43,920 nucleotides of DNA from Desulfosporosinus metallidurans (GCF_001936615.1 NZ_MLBF01000039.1:1-43920), one strand, 5' to 3'; counted from the stretch's first letter, positions 1 through 8,387 are shown. Notes: generated from the letters alone by a model not told the origin. A program made the numbers and translations.

Positions 1-345
1 AGGTATGTTAGAGCTCCGAGCAGACAAAGACACTTGTAAAACCTGTAAAACAAGGGATTGCTATAAAGGCAATGACAAAGCGCCCGGCTGTCCTATGTTT
101 GAATTTCCGATGGCTATGAAACGAGCTCTAGTCATCGACCAAAATTCACTGGTGGGAATGCGGGGGGTTAGGCGAATTGAATCATGAGGACAGCTTTTGA
201 TGCAACTTCCGCAGAGATTACAGTTGGCGTTGTTTTATGCGTGAGTAAAGCACTATCCGTTTCTATGCCGTATTTGGTTGTCATCCTGCTCTTCGGCATC
301 CTGAACTTTCTCACCTTTACAGTAAGAATGGGAATGCGCATGTAG
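1..345 (+). pseudogene. Remnant of a 4Fe-4S membrane protein (two frames)
   Basis: The frame open from the window edge to the stop at 185-187 encodes a Cys-rich stretch (DKDTCKTCKTRDCYKG, then a GCPMFEFP segment). This resembles polyferredoxin-like membrane proteins of the NapH/NosR type. A second frame starts at ATG 184, overlaps the first stop as ATGA and runs to 345. It is strongly hydrophobic (VVILLFGILNF) with no convincing ribosome binding site. The simplest reading is one membrane 4Fe-4S gene broken by deletion or frameshift, keeping a cluster segment and the last membrane helix. The alternative is two small coupled genes. The 5' part lies outside the window. Confidence 0.4.
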
Positions 346-532
346 GCCAGGGAAGCAAAGGGACGGTTCTCCTGCTTCCCCAGATAAGGCTAGAAAAATT
401 TCAGGTTTAAGGTTTAAGACTTAAGCGTACTCGTATTCACGAGTGCGCTCGTTCTAACAAACGTGGTTTTTAACCGACAGTGCCATTTGAATAAGAAGCA
501 TAACAATAATGATATTATGAGGGGGATATTAC

Positions 533-1156
533 GTGCCTAGCAACCAAAATAACCAAAAAACCAAAGCCGTTGTAATTACGATTTTGTTAGCCATGAGTTT
601 AGTTGGGGCAGGAACTTATGGCTATTTCTCCGGAACTCCTTCTTCAAGTCCTTCATCGACTCCTTCCTCATCTGGCAACAATGATTATAATAGTTTGAAA
701 AACCGAGTAAATGCACTAACCCAACAGGTCAGATCAAACCCAAATGAGATTTCACTACAACAGGATTTAGGGAATGCCTATTATGATTTAGGTACAGCCG
801 CACGAACAGCAGCACCGAATGAAGCGAAAGAGGATTTCATCCAAGCAACCAAATACTATCAAAATGTTCTTAACACTAAACAGGATATCAATGTTTTAAC
901 AGATATGGCCACAGCTGCCTTTTACAGTGGGCAAAATGATTTGGCCGAAAAAAGCTATAAAGAGGCCTTGACCGAGAGACCTGATTTTACTCAAGCATTG
1001 TTTAACTATGGAGTTTTCCTATCGGAAATCAAAAAAGACTACGCAACCGCAATTCAGATGTGGCAGACTGCTCTGAACAAGGACCCGAATGGGCCAAATG
1101 CTGATCAACTAAAACAGCTTATTGCCAAAGCTAATGAAGTGAAAGCTTCAAAGTAA
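533..1156 (+). CDS. Membrane-anchored tetratricopeptide (TPR) protein
   Basis: 207 aa with a GTG start preceded by a strong GAGGGGG site about 8 nt upstream. Residues 11-33 form one membrane anchor. Residues 35-55 are a Ser/Pro-rich linker, and the rest is helical TPR repeats (for example the segments around LGNAYYDLG and ALFNYGVFL). Such proteins are protein-protein docking modules on the outer face of the membrane. It precedes a response regulator/kinase pair by 176 bp. That gap holds an inverted repeat, so cotranscription is uncertain. The family assignment is secure but the partner is unknown. An assembly role with the broken Fe-S gene upstream is only a guess. Confidence 0.85.
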   Translation: MPSNQNNQKTKAVVITILLAMSLVGAGTYGYFSGTPSSSPSSTPSSSGNNDYNSLKNRVNALTQQVRSNPNEISLQQDLGNAYYDLGTAARTAAPNEAKEDFIQATKYYQNVLNTKQDINVLTDMATAAFYSGQNDLAEKSYKEALTERPDFTQALFNYGVFLSEIKKDYATAIQMWQTALNKDPNGPNADQLKQLIAKANEVKASK

Positions 1157-1198
1157 GAGAACTCGTTCGGCTTAAAAAATACATCTTTGCTCGTTATC

Positions 1199-1230
1199 TA
1201 CCTTGATGACTTATATTGATCGTCAAGGTA
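1199..1230. other. Inverted repeat between TPR gene and response regulator
   Basis: TACCTTGA (1199-1206) pairs with TCAAGGTA (1223-1230) across a 16-nt loop, and GAC/GTC can extend the stem inward. There is no T-run after it, so it is a weak terminator candidate or an operator for the two-component genes. Confidence 0.35.
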
Positions 1231-1332
1231 TACTAAGGATATTGGATCTGGCTATCGTTTCAGTATTTATCTAACCAAAATGCCGTTAATGGCAAGATAT
1301 TTGCAGTTTCATAAGGAAGGGGTAGTCCATAC

Positions 1333-2025
1333 ATGAAAATTTTGCTCGTTGATGATGAAAAGAAGATTACTACTGTGCTGAAGGCCTACCTTCAACAAGA
1401 AGGATTTCAGGTCAGTACAGCCATTAACGGCCTTATCGCTCTAACCATGTTTAAGGAGAACCCCTTCGACTTACTCATCTTAGATTTGATGCTTCCTGGT
1501 ATGTCTGGAACGGAGATTTGCCAAGAAATCCGGAAAATATCCTCCGTCCCCATCATTATGCTCACAGCTAAAGTCGAAGAAGAAGACCGCATCCGAGGAT
1601 TGAGTATCGGTGCGGATGATTACATTACGAAACCCTTCAGTCCTCGTGAGGTTGTCGCCCGTGTTCGGGCAGTTCTACGACGAGCCAATAACGAAACCGC
1701 ACCCCTGGCAGACGTGATCTCGTATGACAACGGACTTACCATTGACAATATCCAACATGAAATTCGGCTCCACGATCAAGAGGTCTCTTTAACCCCTACC
1801 GAGTTTAAGATCCTCGGAGCTTTAGCCAAACACCCCGGTCGAGTGTACTCACGCGGGCAGTTGGTTGAAATCGTTCAAGGGCATGACTTTGACGGGGATG
1901 ACCGCGTGATTGACGCGCATATTAAGAAGATCCGCCAAAAAATTGAAACCACTCCTAGCGACCCTCAGATTATTTTGACCGTATATGGAATCGGGTATAA
2001 GTTTAATCCAAGTACGGGGGAATAA
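1333..2025 (+). CDS. OmpR/PhoB-family response regulator
   Basis: 230 aa. The receiver domain (about 1-115) has the acidic pair D7/D8, phospho-acceptor D51 in LILDLMLPG, T78 and K100 in the TKPF motif. A winged-helix DNA-binding domain fills about 130-228 (LTPTEFKILGALAKHPGRV, then DDRVIDAHIKKIRQKI). An AAGGAAGGGG site precedes the ATG. The stop is one base from the start of the histidine kinase gene, so the two are translationally linked. OmpR-type regulators bind direct repeats spaced 10-11 bp. Four promoters in this window carry exactly such repeats (see 8388, 13328, 15561, 16744), which makes this regulator the obvious candidate. That link is inference. Confidence 0.95.
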   Translation: MKILLVDDEKKITTVLKAYLQQEGFQVSTAINGLIALTMFKENPFDLLILDLMLPGMSGTEICQEIRKISSVPIIMLTAKVEEEDRIRGLSIGADDYITKPFSPREVVARVRAVLRRANNETAPLADVISYDNGLTIDNIQHEIRLHDQEVSLTPTEFKILGALAKHPGRVYSRGQLVEIVQGHDFDGDDRVIDAHIKKIRQKIETTPSDPQIILTVYGIGYKFNPSTGE

Positions 2026-2026
2026 A

Positions 2027-3418
2027 ATGCGCAAAAAACTATTTCTCTCTACGCTGATCATCTCGCTTATTACTTTAACGTTCAGTATGCTTGCCGTAAA
2101 TCTTGTCTTTCATCAACAATTCAGTGATTACCTAACCAAGACGAACGAAACGACCATAGAACAATTGCCCGCTCGTTTAAGTGCCCTCTATCAAAGCAAG
2201 GGGACGTGGGATCCAACGTCTCTGGATGAAATTAGCCATACCCTCCCGATCGGTACGGTCGTCACGTTGACAGATCCGAACGGTAAACTTATCACCACGT
2301 TAAGTAATATGATGGACGACATGATGCATTCTCAAGGCGGAATGGGGATGAGCATGAGCATGTCCTCGTCTTCCAGCACGAGTTGGAAAACAAAAACCCT
2401 CACGGTGTCAGGACCTCTCGGTACTTTAGCCACCGCAGTCGTCCGCTACCCGGCGAGCGCACCAATTCTCAATCCCCCAGATGTCCTTTTCCTGTCCTCA
2501 GTCAATCGATCTCTCCTCTTCGCCGGAGGGTTGGCGCTTCTATTCGGGATTATCCTCAGTTACTTCACAAGTCGCCGTCTCGTAGCGCCGCTGAAGCGTT
2601 TAACTCAAGCCGCTGAGCGTATTGGACAAGGACACCTTGATGAACGCGTTGGGATTCAAACCAAAGACGAGATAGGGCAATTAGCCAGTGCTTTTAATGC
2701 AATGGTGGACAATCTAAATCGCCACGAAATCCTTCGCAAACAATTCACCGCCGATATCGCCCACGAACTCCGCACACCCTTAACCTCGATCAAAAGCTAT
2801 ATCGAAGCCTTCCAGGACAATGTTCTACCAGCTGATCAAGAGAATCTTTCCTCTATACATGAAGAAATCGACCGCTTGGTTGACCTATCCAGCGACCTAA
2901 AAGACTTAAATGTCGCGGAAATTGGTGCCTTAACGCTAGCCCTCGAACCTGTGGACTTAAAGCATCTTATGCGAAAAGTGATCCGTAGCCTCCAGCCACT
3001 CATGCAAGAAAAACAATTGGCTCTGAATTGGAACGCTCCGCCAGAACTCGTGACTACGACTGGGGACGGACGCCTTCTAACAAGGCTCTTTTACAACCTC
3101 GTTCACAATGCCTATCGCTACTCAAATAACAGCGGGCAAATCACCCTCTCGCTTTCACAAACATTGGATTTTGTCGAAATCAGAATCAAAAACACAGGCA
3201 TCGGTATCCCCGAAGAGGATCTCCCTTTTATCTTCGAGCGTTTTTACAGGGCCGACAAATCCCGCACCCGTGAGACTGGTGGAACGGGAATTGGTCTGGC
3301 CTTGGTTCAGCAAATCACAACCCTTCATCAAGGTACCATCACCGTACAGAGCAAGGTCGGTCAAGAGACGGAGTTTATTGTCCAGCTTCCTAAAGAAATA
3401 AAAGTGGTTGAGGATTAA
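2027..3418 (+). CDS. Sensor histidine kinase with Met-rich external loop
   Basis: 463 aa from the ATG at 2027, preceded by a GGGGG site inside the end of the regulator gene. A longer in-frame start at 1985 overlaps that gene and is unlikely. Order: TM1 (about 7-28), an external domain (30-160), TM2 (162-182), HAMP (183-235), the HisKA domain with H246 in DIAHELRTP, and HATPase_c with N (HNAYRYSNN), G1 (GIGIPEEDLPF) and G2 (GGTGIGLALV) boxes. The external domain has eight Met within residues 95-112 plus H101, followed by a Ser run. This is the kind of soft-metal ligand cluster seen in Cu/Ag proteins. Metal sensing is inference, but the neighbouring Met-rich exported proteins support it. Confidence 0.93.
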   Translation: MRKKLFLSTLIISLITLTFSMLAVNLVFHQQFSDYLTKTNETTIEQLPARLSALYQSKGTWDPTSLDEISHTLPIGTVVTLTDPNGKLITTLSNMMDDMMHSQGGMGMSMSMSSSSSTSWKTKTLTVSGPLGTLATAVVRYPASAPILNPPDVLFLSSVNRSLLFAGGLALLFGIILSYFTSRRLVAPLKRLTQAAERIGQGHLDERVGIQTKDEIGQLASAFNAMVDNLNRHEILRKQFTADIAHELRTPLTSIKSYIEAFQDNVLPADQENLSSIHEEIDRLVDLSSDLKDLNVAEIGALTLALEPVDLKHLMRKVIRSLQPLMQEKQLALNWNAPPELVTTTGDGRLLTRLFYNLVHNAYRYSNNSGQITLSLSQTLDFVEIRIKNTGIGIPEEDLPFIFERFYRADKSRTRETGGTGIGLALVQQITTLHQGTITVQSKVGQETEFIVQLPKEIKVVED

Positions 3419-3434
3419 ATCCTCAGCCACTTTT
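3400..3434 (+). terminator. Terminator hairpin overlapping the kinase stop codon
   Basis: The arms at 3400-3416 and 3418-3434 pair over about 17 bp with one G-U type mismatch. The stem starts in an A-run and ends in TTTT. The TAA stop sits in the loop. It is near-symmetric and may work in both directions. Confidence 0.75.
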
Positions 3435-3757
3435 CACAAGAACATCTACGATCAGGGTCCTTAACTTACATGAACTTTCAACGCATCAATAAACTGCATG
3501 TTGTACAGAAATACTAAAACACCCCCCTCCTAACGCTTAATTCAGGGCAGACAGAACGAAAGCAAAGGCTCCGCCCATATCGAGCAGCATCTTTAAACTA
3601 GGGTGGAGAGTCACGGTTTCTTAATGGAACGTACCCCGACATTAACAAAAGAATCATAGCCACCCACCAGAAGGCTGCCCAGTTATACTGCTGCGCCACG
3701 GTTCCTTTGGTATCCAAGGCAGTGGGGTACTTAAAAATTAGAGAATGGGGGAGCCGC
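3435..3757. other. Intergenic region with possible gene remnant
   Basis: 323 bp without a convincing gene. On the minus strand, 3598-3801 is open and encodes a tail with a hydrophobic helix (QYNWAAFWWVAMILLL). It resembles the last helix of a transporter but has no good start and overlaps the 5' end of the permease gene. It may be the 3' end of a lost MFS-type gene. I see no riboswitch. Confidence 0.3.
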
Positions 3758-4783
3758 ATGAATATTATCTCTAGGAATACCAACGTTTCTAATCGTCCCA
3801 AATGGCTTCGTTACGGAATTATAGTACTTGGGATTCATCTTTTGGGTCTAGTCTTATTGATTCCCGAAGTTCGGGAGTATCCTCAATTGTTAGGATTTAG
3901 TTTTCTAGCTTATACCCTCGGCTTGCGTCATGCCTTTGATGCCGATCATATTGCTGCTATCGACAACACAGTACGTAAACTAATACAGCAGAAAGATGAC
4001 CCCACAGGGATAGGATTTTTCTTTTCTCTCGGCCATTCTTCAGTTGTCTTTATCATGGCAATCATAACTGCGGTTTCCATGCATTGGGCACAACAGAATA
4101 TTCCACAATTGCAAGCGATCGGAGGGCTTATTGGTACAGCCGTTTCTGGAGGGTTTCTGATTCTCATAGGGTTAATGAACCTTTATATTTGGTTTGACCT
4201 TTATCGATTCTTCATAGAGATGCGCAAAGGAGTACATGATGAAGAAAACCTTGATCAACTTTTATTGAATCGGGGTCTTATCTCTCGTTTCTTTAAACCA
4301 CTGTATCAATTTATTAACAAAAGCTGGCATGTTTACCCACTCGGCTTTCTTTTCGGCTTAGGTTTTGACACGGCATCTGAGGTAGCACTTTTAGCCATAT
4401 CCGCAAATTCTGCGACACAAGCAGTACCTATTAGTGGTATCTTATCTTTACCGATCTTGTTTGCCGCTGGCATGAGTTTACTGGATACTGCGGATGGAGT
4501 CTTTATGACCACTGCCTATCATTGGGCCTTTTCCACTCCGTTACGCAAAATTTATTATAATCTATCCGTCACTGGTCTTTCAGTGATCGCTGCTTTATGT
4601 ATTGGTTTGATAGAATTAACTCAGATCGTTGCTTCTAAGCTTGGATTAAGTGGCGGAGTTTTTGGATGGATAAGAAATCTAAACTTTGGCGGAATTGGAT
4701 ATTTACTCGTAGGTCTTTTTATAGTTTCGTGGTTACTTTCCCTCTTCCTCTGGAAGATATTACGGCTTGAGGATGGAATCTAG
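3758..4783 (+). CDS. NiCoT-family nickel/cobalt permease (HoxN/NixA type)
   Basis: 341 aa. The ATG at 3758 has a GGGGGAG site; an upstream in-frame ATG at 3707 lacks one. The hallmark motif RHAFDADHIAAIDN is at about residues 57-70. The second signature GLGFDTASE follows about 150 residues later. About eight hydrophobic segments are visible. NiCoT proteins carry Ni2+ or Co2+ across the cytoplasmic membrane at low capacity and high affinity. The motifs do not separate Ni from Co preference. Its place beside a kinase with a metal-ligand-rich loop fits a metal-homeostasis island, but no shared promoter is visible. Confidence 0.93.
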   Translation: MNIISRNTNVSNRPKWLRYGIIVLGIHLLGLVLLIPEVREYPQLLGFSFLAYTLGLRHAFDADHIAAIDNTVRKLIQQKDDPTGIGFFFSLGHSSVVFIMAIITAVSMHWAQQNIPQLQAIGGLIGTAVSGGFLILIGLMNLYIWFDLYRFFIEMRKGVHDEENLDQLLLNRGLISRFFKPLYQFINKSWHVYPLGFLFGLGFDTASEVALLAISANSATQAVPISGILSLPILFAAGMSLLDTADGVFMTTAYHWAFSTPLRKIYYNLSVTGLSVIAALCIGLIELTQIVASKLGLSGGVFGWIRNLNFGGIGYLLVGLFIVSWLLSLFLWKILRLEDGI

Positions 4784-5101
4784 ACTACACCCAGTCGCCC
4801 ATTATATTAGGAATAGCATCACGTATAGGCATTAAAGAATTGACGGCGAAAAGGTTGAAAATAACGATAAAGTTCTTGCATCTCCTCTAATGTGAAGATA
4901 CAAGAACTTAAGAGACCGTTCAGTGAAGGATTAACTTACGCAGCAATCGAAATCTCGATGAGTTTTTTAGTTGAAATAACCATCAACTGTTGAAAAGCGA
5001 TTCCCGGAATTGACGGAAAGCAACAAACTCCAGAGCTATGTGGATCAAATTCTTATATAAGTTTCCTACGAATTTTGTAAATATTCTCGGAAAAACTAAA
5101 C
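4784..5101. other. Intergenic region with one hairpin
   Basis: 318 bp between convergent genes. A stem of AAGTTCTTG (from 4870) with CAAGAACTT (4901-4909) could end either transcript, though a T-run is missing. No open frame of interest is visible. Confidence 0.4.
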
Positions 5102-5593
5102 TTACCTACCCATCTTTCCCGTGGATCCCATCATTGTGATACCACTTGATTTTTGGCCTGATTGTTGAGTGGCGCTCGAAGCATTCGCCTGATTAGGTCT
5201 GTTTGTTCCACTCATTCCTTGCCGGTTTTGTGAATTACTCATTGGTCCATTCATAGGAGTACTCATAGGCATCGTTTGCATTTGAGTATTTACGGGCATA
5301 TTCTGGATCTGATGATTCATGGATACATTGGAACTCTTCATTGGAGTGTTGATATCTGTTTGAATAGATGATGTTTGATCGGGCTGAGAAGGCTGTGTTT
5401 GAGCCGTCTGAGAAGTAGCTCCCTGCACAGCTCTCATACTAGAGACATTGTTGTGGGTCACATAAGCCGATGAGTTGGGAGCCTGAGACGGTGTGTCTGT
5501 AGTATTGCTCCCCATTGTTGATGCGTTCACGATCCCTGCCAATCCAACTACTAAAGCCATTGATAATGTCGCCATTAATATTCTCTTCTTCAT
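5102..5593 (-). CDS. Exported Met/Asn/Gln/Ser-rich protein
   Basis: 163 aa from the ATG at 5593, which has an AAAGGATT site about 10 nt upstream and opens a clear signal peptide (MKKRILMATLSMALVVGLAG, then VNA). In-frame starts upstream (to 5677) give no signal peptide and place the GGAGG directly on the start. The mature part is low-complexity and probably disordered, with many Met-Pro, Met-Asn and Met-Ser units (MPMSTPMNGPM). Composition recalls periplasmic soft-metal buffers such as SilE, but no homology is claimed. It is divergent from sigI, and a SigI-like promoter lies at 5698-5727, so it is a probable SigI target. Confidence 0.75.
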   Translation of the reverse strand: MKKRILMATLSMALVVGLAGIVNASTMGSNTTDTPSQAPNSSAYVTHNNVSSMRAVQGATSQTAQTQPSQPDQTSSIQTDINTPMKSSNVSMNHQIQNMPVNTQMQTMPMSTPMNGPMSNSQNRQGMSGTNRPNQANASSATQQSGQKSSGITMMGSTGKMGR

Positions 5594-5697
5594 AATACAA
5601 TCCAATCCTTTCATAATGAGCTTACTTAATTTGAAATCCATTGCAATACCCGTTTTGATTTTCTGTGTGGCTCTCACCTCCTGCAGTCATCAAAGTA

Positions 5698-5727
5698 TTC
5701 GTACACCCTTTTGATTATCGAGGGGTA
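5698..5727 (-). promoter_or_regulatory. SigI-like promoter of the Met-rich exported protein
   Basis: On the minus strand, TACCCC (5727-5722) is followed after exactly 20 nt by CGAA (5701-5698). SigI promoters are known for a C-rich -35 and a CGAA-type -10. The spacing equals that of the divergent sigI promoter 40 bp away. Confidence 0.6.
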
Positions 5728-5764
5728 GGTTTAGAAATTATCTTAAAATCTTTTCTTCAAGGGT

Positions 5765-5794
5765 ACCCCCTTAAATTCCAAATCTTTATGCGAA
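5765..5794 (+). promoter_or_regulatory. SigI-like autoregulatory promoter of sigI
   Basis: ACCCCC (5765-5770), a 20-nt spacer and CGAA (5791-5794) lie 27 nt before the GTG start. This matches the known SigI promoter type and fits autoregulation of sigI-rsgI, as in Bacillus. Confidence 0.65.
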
Positions 5795-5820
5795 ACTATC
5801 TAATAGGTGGAGGGGTTGAA

Positions 5821-6555
5821 GTGCAAGAATTATCGATTCAGCAAACTTTACAACTAGCCAAAGATGGAAATGAACTTGTTAGAGAAGAATTCATTGAAAA
5901 TCACAAACCGTTTATCCTAAAAATCAGCTCTAATCTATGTAAGCACTATCTCACCTGGGGGCATGACGACGAACTAAGCATCGCCTTAGTCGCTTTTAAT
6001 GAAGCGATTGATAAGTATGAGCCTAGCGAAGGTGCCTCGTTCTACGGTTTTGCCAAAACAGTCATGACAAGACGATTAATCGATTTCTTTCGCAAAGAGT
6101 CAAAACATCAATTACTCTCGCTTACCTCATCGGAGTCTGACAACGACACTCTTTACGATTATGATTCAGAAGCGTCTTTGGAAATGTATAAAGAGGAAGA
6201 ACAAAACTATGATTTTGCCGAGACGGTTAAAAGCTATGTTCTTGTACTGGCCGAATATGGAATAACCTTAGAAGATTTAGTCCAAGTTTCCCCCAAACAC
6301 CGAGACAGCAAAGCAACTCTCTATAGAGTAGCCCATGAGCTTTATACTCAACCCGATTTATTACAATACCTAACTAAGAATAAGTGCTTGCCTCTCAAAG
6401 AGTTGGAATTCCTTACTGGAATAAAGCGCAAGGTTCTAGAAAGAGGAAGAAAATATCTGATTGCCACGGTATTAATCCTATCCGCTCCAGAATTCAAGTC
6501 TTTAAAAAGTTTCACACAGATAGACTCGATAACTCAGAGAGAGGGGTTAGCGTAA
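5821..6555 (+). CDS. sigI: RNA polymerase sigma factor SigI
   Basis: 244 aa from the GTG at 5821, preceded by GGTGGAGGGG. The N-terminal region (about 15-95) matches SigI: REEFIENHKPFILKISS, then WGHDDELSIALVAFNEAIDKY and MTRRLIDFFRKES, which is the sigma-2 core-binding and -10 region. The C-terminal part (about 150-235) ends in a helix-turn-helix-like segment (KELEFLTGIKRKVLERGRKY). Length fits the family (about 240-250 aa). Its stop overlaps the rsgI start, as usual for sigI-rsgI pairs. SigI answers heat, envelope or extracellular substrate cues depending on the partner anti-sigma factor. The GC-poor upstream part of the long frame (from 5665) contains the promoters and is not coding. Confidence 0.93.
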   Translation: MQELSIQQTLQLAKDGNELVREEFIENHKPFILKISSNLCKHYLTWGHDDELSIALVAFNEAIDKYEPSEGASFYGFAKTVMTRRLIDFFRKESKHQLLSLTSSESDNDTLYDYDSEASLEMYKEEEQNYDFAETVKSYVLVLAEYGITLEDLVQVSPKHRDSKATLYRVAHELYTQPDLLQYLTKNKCLPLKELEFLTGIKRKVLERGRKYLIATVLILSAPEFKSLKSFTQIDSITQREGLA

Positions 6556-7580
6556 TGAATAAGGTGAAAGGCATTGTCATGAAGACCTCGAGAAAGATCA
6601 CCATCCTTTACACTGAAGGTGGTGACTATTTGGAAATTAAAACACCGAAGTCCACTCCCGTTCTCGGACAAGTTATTGAAGTGGATCTGCCTGCGCATAA
6701 ACCTTTAAATCAAAGATTCCTACAATTGGGTTCTATTGCTGCAATCCTGTTTCTCGCTTTGGGTCTTGGCGTATTTAACATTCTCTCAGGCGCAAATACC
6801 GCTGTGGCAGCCGTCGTGGTGGATATTAACAGTAGTAAAGAACTATTCGTTAACCGTGATGCCAAAGTTCTCAAGGTGATCGATTTAACTCAAGGGACCC
6901 AAACTTCACCATCTGACCTTCAACTTCAAGGAAAAGATATCTATACAGCTGTTGACGTGATGATTGATCAAGCGAATACTCAGGGAATATTGAACCAAAG
7001 CAAAAATTTAGTCATGACAAGCATAATACCCATGGACAACCGTCAGGTAGTCGTTGATCAGTCGAAGCTCCGTGACTCTATCGGGCGCCATATGCTTGAA
7101 AAAAACATTTCTGCCGACCTGATCGTTAGTAAAACAGATGAAACTACTCAAAAAACAGCTCGAAGCCTAGGTATGAGTGTAAACCATTATCAGGTATATA
7201 AGCGTTTACTGGATAAGGGCTTAGTTGTGAATTCTAACGGTTCTAGTTCCAACGACACTCTCCATATGTTGGCCGAGGCAAATACTACTTTAAACTCTCT
7301 TTTCCCGCAAGAAAGTATGACTATAACTCCTCAAAACGGAATACACCAAGATGTGCCCAACTCGATGGGAGCTCCGATGACAGGCGAAAGTATGCCCTCC
7401 ACTAATTCCCACCAATCAGGTTCAAGCCAAAGATCCCCAAATATGACGAACACCTTACCCTCTTCCAGTACCACAATGCCTGACAACCATCAAAAGAGCA
7501 GTGCTCCCTCAGTCCCAATGCCCATGCAAGATAACTCAGGCAGCTCAAGTAGCTCTGGAAAACATGATATGATGCGTTAA
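6555..7580 (+). CDS. rsgI: Anti-sigma-I factor RsgI with Met-rich C-terminal tail
   Basis: 341 aa. The ATG overlaps the sigI stop (TAATG). The cytoplasmic RsgI_N domain (about 1-45; KGIVMKTSRKITILYTEGG) holds SigI. One membrane helix spans about 59-78. The external domain follows from about 84 (AAVVVDINSSKELFVNRDAK), typical of RsgI proteins. The last ~90 residues are low-complexity and rich in Met, Ser, Pro, Asn and His (GAPMTGESMP, VPMPMQDN, KHDMMR). Clostridial RsgI proteins often end in a sensor module such as a carbohydrate-binding domain. Here the tail instead resembles the Met-rich exported protein encoded divergently. A metal-responsive or ligand-mimic sensor is inference. Confidence 0.9.
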   Translation: MNKVKGIVMKTSRKITILYTEGGDYLEIKTPKSTPVLGQVIEVDLPAHKPLNQRFLQLGSIAAILFLALGLGVFNILSGANTAVAAVVVDINSSKELFVNRDAKVLKVIDLTQGTQTSPSDLQLQGKDIYTAVDVMIDQANTQGILNQSKNLVMTSIIPMDNRQVVVDQSKLRDSIGRHMLEKNISADLIVSKTDETTQKTARSLGMSVNHYQVYKRLLDKGLVVNSNGSSSNDTLHMLAEANTTLNSLFPQESMTITPQNGIHQDVPNSMGAPMTGESMPSTNSHQSGSSQRSPNMTNTLPSSSTTMPDNHQKSSAPSVPMPMQDNSGSSSSSGKHDMMR

Positions 7581-7593
7581 ATGTCAAAAACAA

Positions 7594-7633
7594 GGAGGCG
7601 TAATGAAACTTGAGTTTCGCTACGCCCCCTTTT
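7594..7633 (+). terminator. Rho-independent terminator after rsgI
   Basis: The arms 7594-7610 and 7613-7629 pair over 17 positions with few mismatches and are followed by a short T-run at 7630-7633. Confidence 0.75.
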
Positions 7634-7637
7634 ATCC

Positions 7638-7762
7638 TTAAGCAAGTCGCCATTTTCCAAAGCACTAATGTCCAGTCTTCTCCCAATTATAAGCCATGAC
7701 TCCACCCTATAGATTATCGTCTCCAATACCCACGAGCAAACACTAATTATTGTCCACAGCAT
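7638..7762 (-). pseudogene. doxX remnant, middle deleted
   Basis: On the minus strand the start region reads MLWTIISVCSWVLE, matching VVWTILRVYVGWQWL of the intact DoxX gene at 17129-17635. The end carries GCTTAT-ATTGG and then TGGAAAA-TGGCGACTTGC, nearly identical to the last codons of that gene (AYYWG...WKKWRLAKG). About 110 codons between them are missing and small indels break the frame. The match at both ends and in the same order makes this a deletion derivative of a second doxX copy. Confidence 0.7.
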
Positions 7763-7867
7763 CCAAACATTTTTACATCGCTCCTTTTTATAACTTAGAT
7801 ATGATCTTTAGGTCTTTGCCTTAACTAAGGCAGTGCCAAATGCCATCTAAGATCCAGCAATTCTAAA

Positions 7868-8314
7868 TTAGAAATTCATCATGTTACTACCTGTCTTGAC
7901 TGTCCCGCTCCCGTTCATCATCGAGCTTCCAGAATTGGTATTCCCACTTCCGTTGGTCATCGAGTTCCCTCCAGAATTACTCATGAATTGGTTCATCTTA
8001 TCAAGGTTATCTTGTCCAATTTCGGCCTTAACATTTGGGTCTGAATTCATGAGATCTTGCATCACCTTAACATCCCCAGTTTGCATGGCCTTCTGCATCC
8101 CTGCTGAATTATGGAGATTTTGCATGGCCGTCGAATTCATTAAAGTTTGATGTTGACCTGGTGAAAAGGTTTGTTGCATGAAGCCTTGCATTTGACCCAC
8201 CCATCCGCTGCCTTGTTGCTGAGTCGTTCCAGCTAAAGCTGGTAAAGCCATAAGTCCTACTGCTAACGTTGCGGTTCCTACGATTGCCGTGATTTTTTTA
8301 CTAAATTTTTTCAT
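7868..8314 (-). CDS. Exported Met/Gln/Asn-rich protein
   Basis: 148 aa with a clear signal peptide (about 1-28, ending PALAG). Residues 35-105 look helical and Met/Gln-rich (MQKAMQTGDVKVMQDLMN). The tail (110-148) is a Ser/Gly/Asn/Met repeat (units like SSMMNGSG). I do not recognise a named family. The composition resembles the lipoprotein at 8515-8955, whose Met-rich helices have a similar rhythm. The promoter at 8388 has the three-repeat architecture shared with lgt and others, so it is a likely regulon member. A metal-buffering or chaperone-like role outside the membrane is inference. Confidence 0.8.
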   Translation of the reverse strand: MKKFSKKITAIVGTATLAVGLMALPALAGTTQQQGSGWVGQMQGFMQQTFSPGQHQTLMNSTAMQNLHNSAGMQKAMQTGDVKVMQDLMNSDPNVKAEIGQDNLDKMNQFMSNSGGNSMTNGSGNTNSGSSMMNGSGTVKTGSNMMNF

Positions 8315-8387
8315 TTATATTCCCCCTAATTTAATATCTTCATTCTACAGCTTTGCTTCATTTGATTTGCTGATCTTCCATGTCCTT

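Noticed and set aside
185..187. UGA as a possible selenocysteine codon at the end of the left-edge Fe-S frame
   Set aside because: The frame after it stays open only briefly and gives no coherent protein; the coherent hydrophobic peptide is in another frame.
2383..2616. Plus-strand frame inside the histidine kinase
   Set aside because: It is a shadow of the kinase in another frame and has no ribosome site.
3520..3570. C-rich stretch followed by CGAA as a third SigI promoter
   Set aside because: The spacing is about 31 bp rather than 20, and the downstream gene start is too far away.
5228..5245. TTGTGAA followed by TCATT as another regulon site
   Set aside because: It lies inside coding sequence, has no third repeat and no -10 at the right distance.
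5594..5677. N-terminal extension of the Met-rich exported protein
   Set aside because: Starting at 5677 would bury the signal peptide and place GGAGG on the start codon.
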